Below are positions 15,466 to 25,263 of a stretch of 34,372 nt of DNA, piece after piece. The notes under the pieces are model-generated. The model searched no databases. It was not told the DNA's origin and saw only the letters and a program-made list of their open reading frames with translations. Both the position numbers and the translations under genes were made by a program. The first letter of the stretch is position 1, and every line of letters starts with the position of its first letter. This DNA comes from Micromonospora marina (GTDB lineage: Bacteria > Actinomycetota > Actinomycetes > Mycobacteriales > Micromonosporaceae). The stretch lies in contig NZ_FMCV01000005.1 in the NCBI RefSeq assembly GCF_900091565.1, positions 1-34,372 of the forward strand, written 5' to 3'.

Positions 15466-15972
15466 GTGCTGCGGGGGCGCGCGGTGACGCTACGGCCGGT
15501 GACCGACGCCGACGTGCCCGCCCTGTCCGCGATCCGGGCCGCCCCTGAGGTGCGCCGCTGGTGGCGCGGCGGCGACGACCTGGCCGCGTCGGTGCGGGCC
15601 GACCTGGCCGACGACGCGCTGACGGTCTACGCCGTCGAGCACGACGGCCGGCTGGTCGGCGCGATCCAGTGGTACGCCGAGACCGACCCGGACTACCGCC
15701 ACGCCAGCCTGGACGTCTTCCTCGACCCGGCGGTACGCGGCTCGGGGCTGGGCGGCGACGCGATCCGTACGCTGGTCCGGCACCTGGTCGACGAGTACGG
15801 CCACCACCGGTTCACCATCGACCCGGCGGCGGCGAACACGGCGGCGATCCGGGCGTACGCGAAGGTGGGGTTCCGCCCGGTGGGCATCATGCGGCGTTAC
15901 GAGCGTGGAGCGGACGGGCGCTGGCACGACGCGCTGCTGATGGACCTGCTCGCCGAGGATCTGTCCGGCTGA
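15466..15972 (+). CDS. GNAT family N-acetyltransferase (AAC(6')-like)
   Basis: 168-residue acetyl-CoA-dependent acyltransferase. The acetyl-CoA loop is VRGSGLGGDAI (about residues 87-97), preceded by IQWYAETDPDYRHASLDVFLDP and followed by HHRFTIDPAAANTAAIRAYAKVGFRPVG. The pattern (QWYAE, TIDPA, AIRAYxKVGFxPVG, ending in LLMDLL) is that of aminoglycoside 6'-acetyltransferase-like GNAT proteins. Many actinomycete members have no proven role in resistance, so the substrate is open. It starts at GTG 3 bases after bsaP, so it is probably co-transcribed with bioB-bsaP. A functional link to biotin is not evident. Confidence 0.88.
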   Translation: MLRGRAVTLRPVTDADVPALSAIRAAPEVRRWWRGGDDLAASVRADLADDALTVYAVEHDGRLVGAIQWYAETDPDYRHASLDVFLDPAVRGSGLGGDAIRTLVRHLVDEYGHHRFTIDPAAANTAAIRAYAKVGFRPVGIMRRYERGADGRWHDALLMDLLAEDLSG

Positions 15973-15974
15973 CC

Positions 15975-16028
15975 GCGCTCCTGCGGCGGGCGGCGCTCCT
16001 GCGGCGGGCGGCGGGCGGCGGGCGGCGG
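15975..16028. repeat. GC-rich tandem repeats
   Basis: An 18-bp unit (GCGCTCCTGCGGCGGGCG) occurs twice in perfect tandem (15975-15992, 15993-16010). It runs into GCGGGCG heptamers up to about 16028, just before the palindrome at 16031. Confidence 0.8.
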
Positions 16029-16030
16029 AC

Positions 16031-16071
16031 CTTGGCGAGTTGTGGTTCGGACGGAACAAGAACTCGCCAAG
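16031..16071. repeat. Palindrome upstream of the DUF559 gene
   Basis: CTTGGCGAGTT (16031-16041) pairs perfectly with AACTCGCCAAG (16061-16071). Pairing continues inward, with two mismatches, to 16048/16054. The outer arms are the same sequence as the arms of the palindrome at 17090-17134. Confidence 0.85.
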
Positions 16072-16135
16072 ATTGCGCCGTGCCCTGTGGACGGGGCGAC
16101 GCCACCGCTTCGCGGCCGGGAGACTCGGGCGGGTG

Positions 16136-17089
16136 ATGGGGTGGCTGCCCGCGCACGACGCGGGCCGGTTGGAGTGGCTGGCGTTCGACCAGGCGGGCGT
16201 GGTGACGTGGGCGCAGGCGACCGCGCTCCTCACCCCGGGCACGGTGCGGGGGTTGGTCCGTTCCGGTCGCTGGCGGTCGATCTGCCGCGGCATCCTGGTG
16301 ACCGGCAACGGGCGGCTGACCTGGGACCAGCAGTTGTGGGTGGCGGTGCTCGCCGCCGGATCCGGGGCGGTGCTGGCCGGTGTCACCGCAGCCGGTGAGG
16401 CCGGTGTCCGAGGGTTGCGGCGGGAGCCGCTGCATGTGCTCGTTCCCGCCGGCCGCCACCCGCCCACGTTGCTACGCCGGCTCCCGCTCGACGTCACCGG
16501 TGTCGTGGTGCACCGGTCGTCGGTACTGCCGGACTCGCACCGGCAGGTCGCACGGCCTCCTCGCACGACGACCGCGCGGGCGGTGGTGGACGGCGCGGGC
16601 TGGGCCCGCTCCGACGACGAGGCCCGGTCGGTGCTGGCGGCGGCGTGTCAGCAGCGCCGGGTGTCACCGGAGGAGATCCTCGCCGTGCTCGATGTGCTCC
16701 CCCGGGCACCGCGACGCGAGCTGATCCGGCGAACGACAGCTGACATCGCCGGCGGGGCCGAGGCACTGTCCGAGCTGGACTTCCTGACGCTCTGCCGGCG
16801 GCATCGACTGCCGGTGCCGGACCTGCAGGAACGCCGCCGGGACCAGTCCGGCCGGCTCCGTTTCCTGGACGCGTACTGGCGGCGGTGGCGGCTGCACGTG
16901 GAGGTGGACGGCGCCCATCACATGGATGTCCGCCACTGGGCGGCGGACATGCAGCGGCAGAACGACGTCTGGACCGCCGGGGACCGGATCCTGCGGTTTC
17001 CCGCCTGGCTGCTCCGCAGCCGCCCCGACGAGGTCGCCGCCACCGTCCGCCGCGCTCTGATCGCGGCCGGCTGGAACGCAGAGATGTGA
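16136..17089 (+). CDS. AbiEi-type N-terminal domain and DUF559 endonuclease-like protein
   Basis: 317-residue protein if ATG 16136 is used. GTG 16133 is equally possible; the in-frame start at 16040 is unlikely because it lies inside the upstream palindrome. Residues about 10-60 form a winged-helix module like the AbiEi antitoxin N terminus (WLAFDQAGVVTWAQATALL, VRGLVRSGRWRSICRGILV). Residues about 210-305 match DUF559, a Vsr-like PD-(D/E)XK fold. The candidate metal-binding residues are all present: Glu213 (SELDFL), Asp245 (RFLDAYW), Glu256 and Asp258 (HVEVDGAHH), with a helix containing DMQRQNDVW and the strand RILRF. DNA binding and cleavage are therefore plausible but not demonstrated. 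The stop codon ends at the base before a perfect palindrome. No partner toxin or methylase gene is adjacent. Confidence 0.85.
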   Translation: MGWLPAHDAGRLEWLAFDQAGVVTWAQATALLTPGTVRGLVRSGRWRSICRGILVTGNGRLTWDQQLWVAVLAAGSGAVLAGVTAAGEAGVRGLRREPLHVLVPAGRHPPTLLRRLPLDVTGVVVHRSSVLPDSHRQVARPPRTTTARAVVDGAGWARSDDEARSVLAAACQQRRVSPEEILAVLDVLPRAPRRELIRRTTADIAGGAEALSELDFLTLCRRHRLPVPDLQERRRDQSGRLRFLDAYWRRWRLHVEVDGAHHMDVRHWAADMQRQNDVWTAGDRILRFPAWLLRSRPDEVAATVRRALIAAGWNAEM

Positions 17090-17134
17090 ATCTTGGCGAG
17101 TTGTCGTTCACGGTGAACGACAACTCGCCAAGAT
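17090..17134. repeat. Perfect 45-bp palindrome directly after the DUF559 stop codon
   Basis: Arms 17090-17111 and 17113-17134 are perfectly complementary (22 bp) around the single base 17112. The outer sequence ATCTTGGCGAGTTG is shared with the palindrome at 16031-16071. It also sits between convergent genes and could terminate both, although it has no T-run. Confidence 0.92.
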
Positions 17135-17148
17135 CACCTCGGCGCCGG

Positions 17149-20433
<3,285 letters not shown>

Positions 20434-21999
20434 ATGGCTCTACGACTCGCCGAGGGCACCTCCTGGTCCGACACGCTCGCCCGGGCGGTGGCCGCCACGC
20501 CCGAAGCGTTCGGCACCGGTCCCGACGGCACCACCACCCTGCACAACCTCGTCCAGGGCGACTGGCGCGCGCTCGGCACGCCCACCGCGGTACGCACCCC
20601 GGTGGACGCCACAGTGCTGGCCCACCTGGCCCGGCTCGACGCCGACACGGCCCGCGCCGCCGTGGCCCACGCCGCCCGCGCGCACCGGGAGTGGGCGCAG
20701 ACCCCGTTGGCCGAGCGCATCGCCCGGGTCACCGACGCGCTCGACGCGCTCACCGGGCACCGCGACCTGCTGGCCCTGCTGCTGGTCTGGGAGATCGGCA
20801 AGCCGTGGCGGCTGGCCTGCGCCGACGTGGACCGGGCGCTGGACGGCGTGCGCTGGTACGTGCAGGAGATCGAGCGGATGCTCGCCGACGGGCGGGAGCC
20901 GCTGCCCGGCCCGGTCAGCAACATCGCCTCCTGGAACTACCCGATGAGCGTGCTGGTGCACGCCGAGCTGGTGCAGCTGCTCGCCGGCAACGCGGTGATC
21001 GCCAAGACCCCGTCGCAGGGCGGCGCGGTCTGCCTCACCGTCGCGCACGCGCTGATGCGCCGCGCCGGGCTGCCCGCCACGCTGCTGTCCGGCAGCGGCG
21101 AGGAGCTGTCCGAGGTGCTCGTCCGGGCGCCGGAGATCGGCGCGGTGGCGTTCGTCGGCGGGCGCTCCAACGGCGGCAAGGTGGCCGCCGCGCTGCTCGA
21201 CTGCGACAAGCGGCACTTCATCGAGCAGGAGGGCCTCAACGCCTGGGGCATCTGGAACTTCTCCCAGTGGGACTCGCTCGCCGCGCACCTGCGCAAGGGC
21301 TTCGAGTACGGCAAGCAGCGCTGCACCGCGTACCCCCGGTTCGTGGTCCAGCGCGACCTGGTCGACGAGTTCCTCGACATGTACCTCCCCGTGGTCCGTT
21401 CGATCCGATTCGGCCACCCGCTCGCCGTCGGTGACGACTGGTCGGCCGGCGACCCGCTGCCCGAGCTGGACTTCGGGCCGCTGATCAGCGCCGCCAAGGC
21501 CGGCGAGCTGCGGCGCAAGGTCGACGAGGCGGTACGCGGCGGCGCCGTGCCGCTGCACCGCGGCAAGCTGGACGGCGCGCCGTTCCTGGACGGGCAGGAC
21601 ACCTCCGCGTACGTCGCCCCGGCCGTGCTGCTGGCCCCGCCCGGCCGGTCCCGCCTCATGCACGCCGAGCCGTTCGGCCCGGTCGACACGATCGTCGTGG
21701 TGGACACCACCGACGAGCTGCTGGCCCAGATGAACGCCTCCAACGGCGCGCTCGTCGCGTCCCTCGCGTGCGACGACGAGGAGTTCGCCGGCAAGCTGGC
21801 GGTGGACCTGCAGGCGTTCAAGGTGGGCATCAACAAGCCGCGGTCCCGGGGCGACCGGGACGAGCCGTTCGGCGGCCGGGGCGCTTCCTGGAAGGGCGCG
21901 TTCGTCGGCGGCGACCTGCTCGTGCAGGCGGTCACTGTGGGCGGCGACGGCCGGCTCTACGGCAACTTCCCCGACTACAGCAGCTACCCGGCCACCTGA
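20434..21999 (+). CDS. Aldehyde dehydrogenase family protein, atypical
   Basis: 521-residue protein of the NAD(P)-dependent aldehyde dehydrogenase superfamily. ATG 20434 is preferred over ATG 20254 because GAGGAG lies 6 bases before it, and the extra upstream 60 codons are compositionally unlike the rest. The fold markers are ISNIASWNYP-like (SNIASWNYPMSVLVHAE), GNAVIAKTPSQGG, AFVGGRSNGGK and the nucleophile loop YGKQRCTAYPRFVVQ with Cys297. The usual ELGGK motif around the general base is replaced by IEQEGLNAWG, where Glu264 is at about the right distance from Cys297. PFGPVDTIVVV and DEPFGGRGASWKG are near the C terminus. The substrate is unknown. It is divergent from the cellulase. Confidence 0.88.
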   Translation: MALRLAEGTSWSDTLARAVAATPEAFGTGPDGTTTLHNLVQGDWRALGTPTAVRTPVDATVLAHLARLDADTARAAVAHAARAHREWAQTPLAERIARVTDALDALTGHRDLLALLLVWEIGKPWRLACADVDRALDGVRWYVQEIERMLADGREPLPGPVSNIASWNYPMSVLVHAELVQLLAGNAVIAKTPSQGGAVCLTVAHALMRRAGLPATLLSGSGEELSEVLVRAPEIGAVAFVGGRSNGGKVAAALLDCDKRHFIEQEGLNAWGIWNFSQWDSLAAHLRKGFEYGKQRCTAYPRFVVQRDLVDEFLDMYLPVVRSIRFGHPLAVGDDWSAGDPLPELDFGPLISAAKAGELRRKVDEAVRGGAVPLHRGKLDGAPFLDGQDTSAYVAPAVLLAPPGRSRLMHAEPFGPVDTIVVVDTTDELLAQMNASNGALVASLACDDEEFAGKLAVDLQAFKVGINKPRSRGDRDEPFGGRGASWKGAFVGGDLLVQAVTVGGDGRLYGNFPDYSSYPAT

Positions 22000-22012
22000 T
22001 CGCGCACAGACG

Positions 22013-22041
22013 GGCGGGGCCCCCGCATCGGGAGCCCCGCC
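22013..22041. terminator. Hairpin terminator after the aldehyde dehydrogenase
   Basis: GGCGGGGC (22013-22020) pairs with GCCCCGCC (22034-22041) across a 13-base loop, shortly after the stop codon. An imperfect second stem (CGGGTTGCGCCGC with GCGGCGCACCCG) follows at about 22117-22151, towards the convergent gene. Confidence 0.55.
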
Positions 22042-22175
22042 GTGTCACCGTCCCCCGTATCGGAGGCCGGCCCTGTGGCGCGTGACCGCGCCGGTTCCGG
22101 CCGCCGGGCCCGTACCCCTCGGGTTGCGCCGCGCCGTTGCGGCGCACCCGCGGGGTCCGGCCGGCGGCCGTCAGC

Positions 22176-23252
22176 TCACCTCGGCCGCTGCGCCGGCATG
22201 ATCGCCCCGTCCCGCGCGGCCGGCCGTGGGGACAGCGGCAGCGCCGCGGTCAGCACACTGCCGTCGCGCTCCATCGCCACCGGCCGGTCCAGCCGGCGCA
22301 GCGTCCGCAGCATCGCCGTGTTCTCCGACTGCACGTGCAGCAGCACGGCGGCGTACCCGGCCCGGTCGGCGTGGCCGATCAGGCGGCGCAGCAGCGCCGA
22401 ACCGAGGCCCCGGCGCTGCCAGTCGTCGCGTACCAGCAGCGCCGCCTCCGCCTCGTCGCCCTCGCCGAGCAGGTTCGCCATCGCCACGACCGGCTCCGCC
22501 GCCCCGCCGGAGCCCGCCGTGGCGAGCAGGGTCACGCCCCGGGCCGGCTCCAGCAGCCGCCGCAGCCGGGCCGGCGACGGGTCCGCCGCCCCGCTCAGGT
22601 AGCGCCGCTGCCGGCTGCGCGCCGAGCAGGCGACGTGCAGGCCGCGTACGGCGGGCACGTCCTCGGCGGTCGCGGCCCGCACCGACACCTCGCCGCCGTC
22701 CGGCAGCACCAGCGTGACCCGGTCGGCGTCCCGCCGGGCCAGCGTCGCCGCCAGCTCGACCAGGGCCTGGGCGCGGGCGTACTCGGCCGGGGTGAAGCTG
22801 GGCTCCCGGCGGTGCAGCTCGTGGGCGCCGCCGGCCGGGTCGGTGAGCACCATCGTCGTGCCGCCCACCCCGCCCGGCGAGGCGGCGGGTGTCGGACGCC
22901 AGGTCACCGTGTCGGCGCCCAGCAGCGTCCGCAGCACCTCCCCGGTCGCCTCCGGGTCGCGGACCAGCCGCCCGGCGAGCCCGAGCAGCCGGGTCGGCTC
23001 GTCGGCCAGCCCGCGCGCCCCGCTGCGCGCGATCCAGCAGTCCCGTCCCCGGCCCCGCTCCACGGCGGCCCACAGCTCCGCCTCGGTCACCTGCTCAGGC
23101 GCGTCGACCAGAAAGTCGTCGACCGCGCCGGCCTCGGTGGTGTGCACCTGCACGCTGAGGATGTTGACCCCGCGCAACGCGAGGCTCGCCGTGAGCACCG
23201 ACAGGTAGCCCGGCCGGTCGTCCACGGTGGCTCGGATCCGCCACAGCGCCAT
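22176..23252 (-). CDS. ACT domain and GNAT acetyltransferase fusion protein
   Basis: 358-residue fusion. Residues about 1-75 form an ACT domain (WRIRATVDDRPGYLSVLTASLALRGVNILSVQVHTTEAGAVDDFLV), the small fold that binds amino acids. A middle segment has no clear assignment. Residues about 190-345 are a GNAT acetyltransferase with VSVRAATAEDVPAVRGLH, the acetyl-CoA loop RDDWQRRGLGSALLRRL and a following helix-strand pair. The layout suggests acetylation controlled by an amino acid or related metabolite, as in known amino-acid-regulated GNAT acetyltransferases, but the target is unknown. ATG 23252 has AGGGAGA just upstream. It is 81 bases downstream of another ACT-domain gene on the same strand, with a matching ACT segment. 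Confidence 0.87.
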   Translation of the reverse strand: MALWRIRATVDDRPGYLSVLTASLALRGVNILSVQVHTTEAGAVDDFLVDAPEQVTEAELWAAVERGRGRDCWIARSGARGLADEPTRLLGLAGRLVRDPEATGEVLRTLLGADTVTWRPTPAASPGGVGGTTMVLTDPAGGAHELHRREPSFTPAEYARAQALVELAATLARRDADRVTLVLPDGGEVSVRAATAEDVPAVRGLHVACSARSRQRRYLSGAADPSPARLRRLLEPARGVTLLATAGSGGAAEPVVAMANLLGEGDEAEAALLVRDDWQRRGLGSALLRRLIGHADRAGYAAVLLHVQSENTAMLRTLRRLDRPVAMERDGSVLTAALPLSPRPAARDGAIMPAQRPR

Positions 23253-23333
23253 GGTTGTCTCCCTTCCTCAGCACCGACCATGCCGTCTGCCTGTTGCGGT
23301 CCCGTTGCCCCGGAGTGACGCGGGGCCGTCCCG

Positions 23334-24038
23334 TCAGGTGACGGTGGTCACGGGCGGCGCGCCGACCAGGTCCAGCCGGTCGCCGAGGATCACCGCGCTG
23401 GCGCGGACGAGCTGGGCGAGCCGGTCCACCTCGGTGGAGTGGAACCCGGCGGCGGCGAGCGGCTCGCTGTGGTCGCGGGCGACCACGAGCACCAGCCCGG
23501 CCCGCCCGAACGGCGCCACCGCGTAGTGGTGCCCGTCCGGGCTGGTCATGGCGCGCGCCCGCAGCGGGGTCACCTCCGGCAGCCGCGGCGGGGACGGCGC
23601 CCGCCAGCTCGCGTGCCCGATCGCGGCCACGCCGGCCTCGCCGCTGCGCGAAGCCCAGTCCAGTGGTACGACGGCGACCACCGCCCAGTCCGCGGCGAGC
23701 AGCCCCGGCACCGCGTCGACCAGCGTGGCCGCCCCGTCGACCGGGTTCGCCGCCACCTGGGCGAGCAGTTCGGCGTCCTGACCGGTGGTGGTGGGCGCGC
23801 CGATCGCCCGCCACACGCCGTCCACCCGGACGCCCGGGATCGCTGCCAGCCCGGCGAGCATCCGCTCCACCCGCGCCGCACCCGGCCACACCACAGTGAA
23901 GTCGTCCACCGCCCGGCCGCCGAGCCGTTCCAGCACCACCACCTGCACGATGTCCGCGCCGGAGACGCCGAGTGTCCGGGCCACCTGGCCGAGCGTGCCC
24001 GGACGGTCCGGCAGAGTCACCCGAACTCTCAGCAGCAT
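23334..24038 (-). CDS. ACT domain-containing regulatory protein
   Basis: 234-residue protein beginning with an ACT domain (MLLRVRVTLPDRPGTLGQVARTLGVSGADIVQVVVLERLGGRAVDDFTV). A second half of about 150 residues has GAF-like features (LLAADWAVVAVVPLDW, GHHYAVAPFGRAGLVLVVARDHSEPL, AAAGFHSTEVDRLAQLVRAS). ATG 24038 has GGAGGGG about 8 bases upstream and begins exactly at the ACT domain; the longer frame to 24347 runs across the divergent promoter region and is rejected. No enzyme motif is visible, so a sensor or regulator is likely. It precedes the ACT-GNAT gene and shares the ending AVDDFxV in the ACT domain, suggesting related ligands. Confidence 0.82.
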   Translation of the reverse strand: MLLRVRVTLPDRPGTLGQVARTLGVSGADIVQVVVLERLGGRAVDDFTVVWPGAARVERMLAGLAAIPGVRVDGVWRAIGAPTTTGQDAELLAQVAANPVDGAATLVDAVPGLLAADWAVVAVVPLDWASRSGEAGVAAIGHASWRAPSPPRLPEVTPLRARAMTSPDGHHYAVAPFGRAGLVLVVARDHSEPLAAAGFHSTEVDRLAQLVRASAVILGDRLDLVGAPPVTTVT

Positions 24039-24074
24039 GTCTGATCCCCTCCGCTGGGCGGGCCGACCGAGCGG

Positions 24075-24101
24075 CCGGCAGGCTGGGGCCCAGCCTGCCG
24101 G
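24075..24101. repeat. 13-bp-arm palindrome in the divergent promoter region
   Basis: CCGGCAGGCTGGG (24075-24087) pairs perfectly with CCCAGCCTGCCGG (24089-24101) around one base. It lies 36 bases before the ACT-protein start, within its likely leader or promoter. Confidence 0.8.
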
Positions 24102-24112
24102 TTGACCATTTC

Positions 24113-24129
24113 GCCCCTGTTGCAGGGGC
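24113..24129. repeat. Second palindrome in the divergent promoter region
   Basis: GCCCCTG-TTG-CAGGGGC is a perfect 7-bp-arm inverted repeat placed 25 bases upstream of the -35 box of the phosphotransferase gene. It is a possible operator. Confidence 0.65.
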
Positions 24130-24154
24130 ATGTCCCGCCGGGAAAACCCCGACC

Positions 24155-24189
24155 TTGACAACAAAGCTGAGCTGCCATCAACTAATCGG
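24155..24189 (+). promoter_or_regulatory. Promoter of the phosphotransferase/acyl-CoA dehydrogenase operon
   Basis: A consensus -35 TTGACA (24155-24160) is followed after 17 bases by TCAACT (24178-24183), then 6 bases to ATG 24190, giving a leaderless layout. CAACTA one base further is an alternative -10. Confidence 0.6.
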
Positions 24190-25263
24190 ATGACCGATCC
24201 GGCCGCCGACGTCGCCGTGCCCTCGACCGGTCCGGCCCCGCGCGGGCTCGACCTCGACCGGCTCGCCGCCCACCTGGCCGTCCACCGGCCGGACCTGAGC
24301 GGGCCGCTGTCGGCGCGGCTGATCGCCGGCGGCAAGTCCAACCTCACCTACCTGCTGCGCGCCGGTGACCGCGAGGTCGTGCTGCGCCGGCCACCACTCG
24401 GACACGTCCTGGCCACCGCGCACGACATGGCCCGGGAGCACCGGGTGATCTCGGCGCTCGCGCCGACCGGCGTACCCGTGCCGGAGCCGCTGCTGCTCTG
24501 CGCCGACGAGAGCGTCATCGGCGCGCCGTTCTACCTGATGGCGAAGGTCGACGGCGAGGTCTACCGGCGGCGGGAGCAGACCGATGCGCTCACCGCGGCG
24601 CAGCGGCGCGACCTCGCCCTGGCGATGATGGACACGCTCGCCACGCTGCACCGGGTCGAACCGGCCGAGGTGGGGCTGGCCGACTTCGGCCGCCCGGAGG
24701 GCTACCTGGCCCGGCAGGTACGCCGCTGGGCCGGCCAGCTCGACCGATCCCGCAGCCGGGCGCTGCCCGGCATCGACGAGCTACGCGACGCGCTGGCCGC
24801 CAGCGTGCCCGAGGGCGCGAACGCGGGCCGGATCGTGCACGGCGACTACCGGCTGGACAACCTGCTCGCCACCGTCGACCCGGTGGCGGTACGGGCCGTG
24901 CTCGACTGGGAGATGGCCACGCTCGGCGACCCGCTGGCCGACCTCGGGCTGCTGCTGACGTACTGGGACGTGCTCGGCGACAGCGACCACGGCGACGGCA
25001 ACCCGGTGGCCGACGGCATCGGGCCGCGCGCCGGGTTCCCGACCGGCGCCGACCTGATCGAGCGGTACGCCGGGCGCAGCGACGTCGACGTCGGCCCGCT
25101 GCACTGGCACGTGGCACTCGGCTGCTTCAAGCTCGCGGTCATCTGCGAGGGCATCCACTACCGGCACACGCTCGGGCAGACGCTGGGCGAGGGTTTCGAC
25201 CGGATCGGCGACCTGGTGGCGCCGCTCGTGGCGCACGGGCTGCGCGCGGTGAGGGAGAGCTAG
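24190..25263 (+). CDS. APH-fold phosphotransferase (ACAD10/11 kinase-domain-like)
   Basis: 357-residue kinase-like protein. The nucleotide-binding start is LIAGGKSNLTYLLRAGDREVVLRRPP. The catalytic loop is IVHGDYRLDNLLA with Asp219, and the metal-binding motif is VLDWEMATLGDPLADLG with Asp239. This loop and the motif GDPLADLGLLLTYW match the APH domain of ACAD10/ACAD11 and of LvaA, which phosphorylates 4-hydroxyacyl-CoA, more closely than aminoglycoside kinases. ATG 24190 is chosen because it follows the -35/-10 pair with leaderless spacing; an in-frame ATG at 24130 lies upstream of the -35. The stop codon TAG abuts the ATG of the acyl-CoA dehydrogenase gene, so the two form an operon. Confidence 0.87.
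   Translation: MTDPAADVAVPSTGPAPRGLDLDRLAAHLAVHRPDLSGPLSARLIAGGKSNLTYLLRAGDREVVLRRPPLGHVLATAHDMAREHRVISALAPTGVPVPEPLLLCADESVIGAPFYLMAKVDGEVYRRREQTDALTAAQRRDLALAMMDTLATLHRVEPAEVGLADFGRPEGYLARQVRRWAGQLDRSRSRALPGIDELRDALAASVPEGANAGRIVHGDYRLDNLLATVDPVAVRAVLDWEMATLGDPLADLGLLLTYWDVLGDSDHGDGNPVADGIGPRAGFPTGADLIERYAGRSDVDVGPLHWHVALGCFKLAVICEGIHYRHTLGQTLGEGFDRIGDLVAPLVAHGLRAVRES

Noticed and set aside
16136..17089. Considered as half of a type IV toxin-antitoxin system because of the AbiEi-like N terminus
   Set aside because: No AbiEii nucleotidyltransferase toxin gene is adjacent, and the C terminus is a DUF559 nuclease-like domain instead of an antitoxin dimerisation domain.
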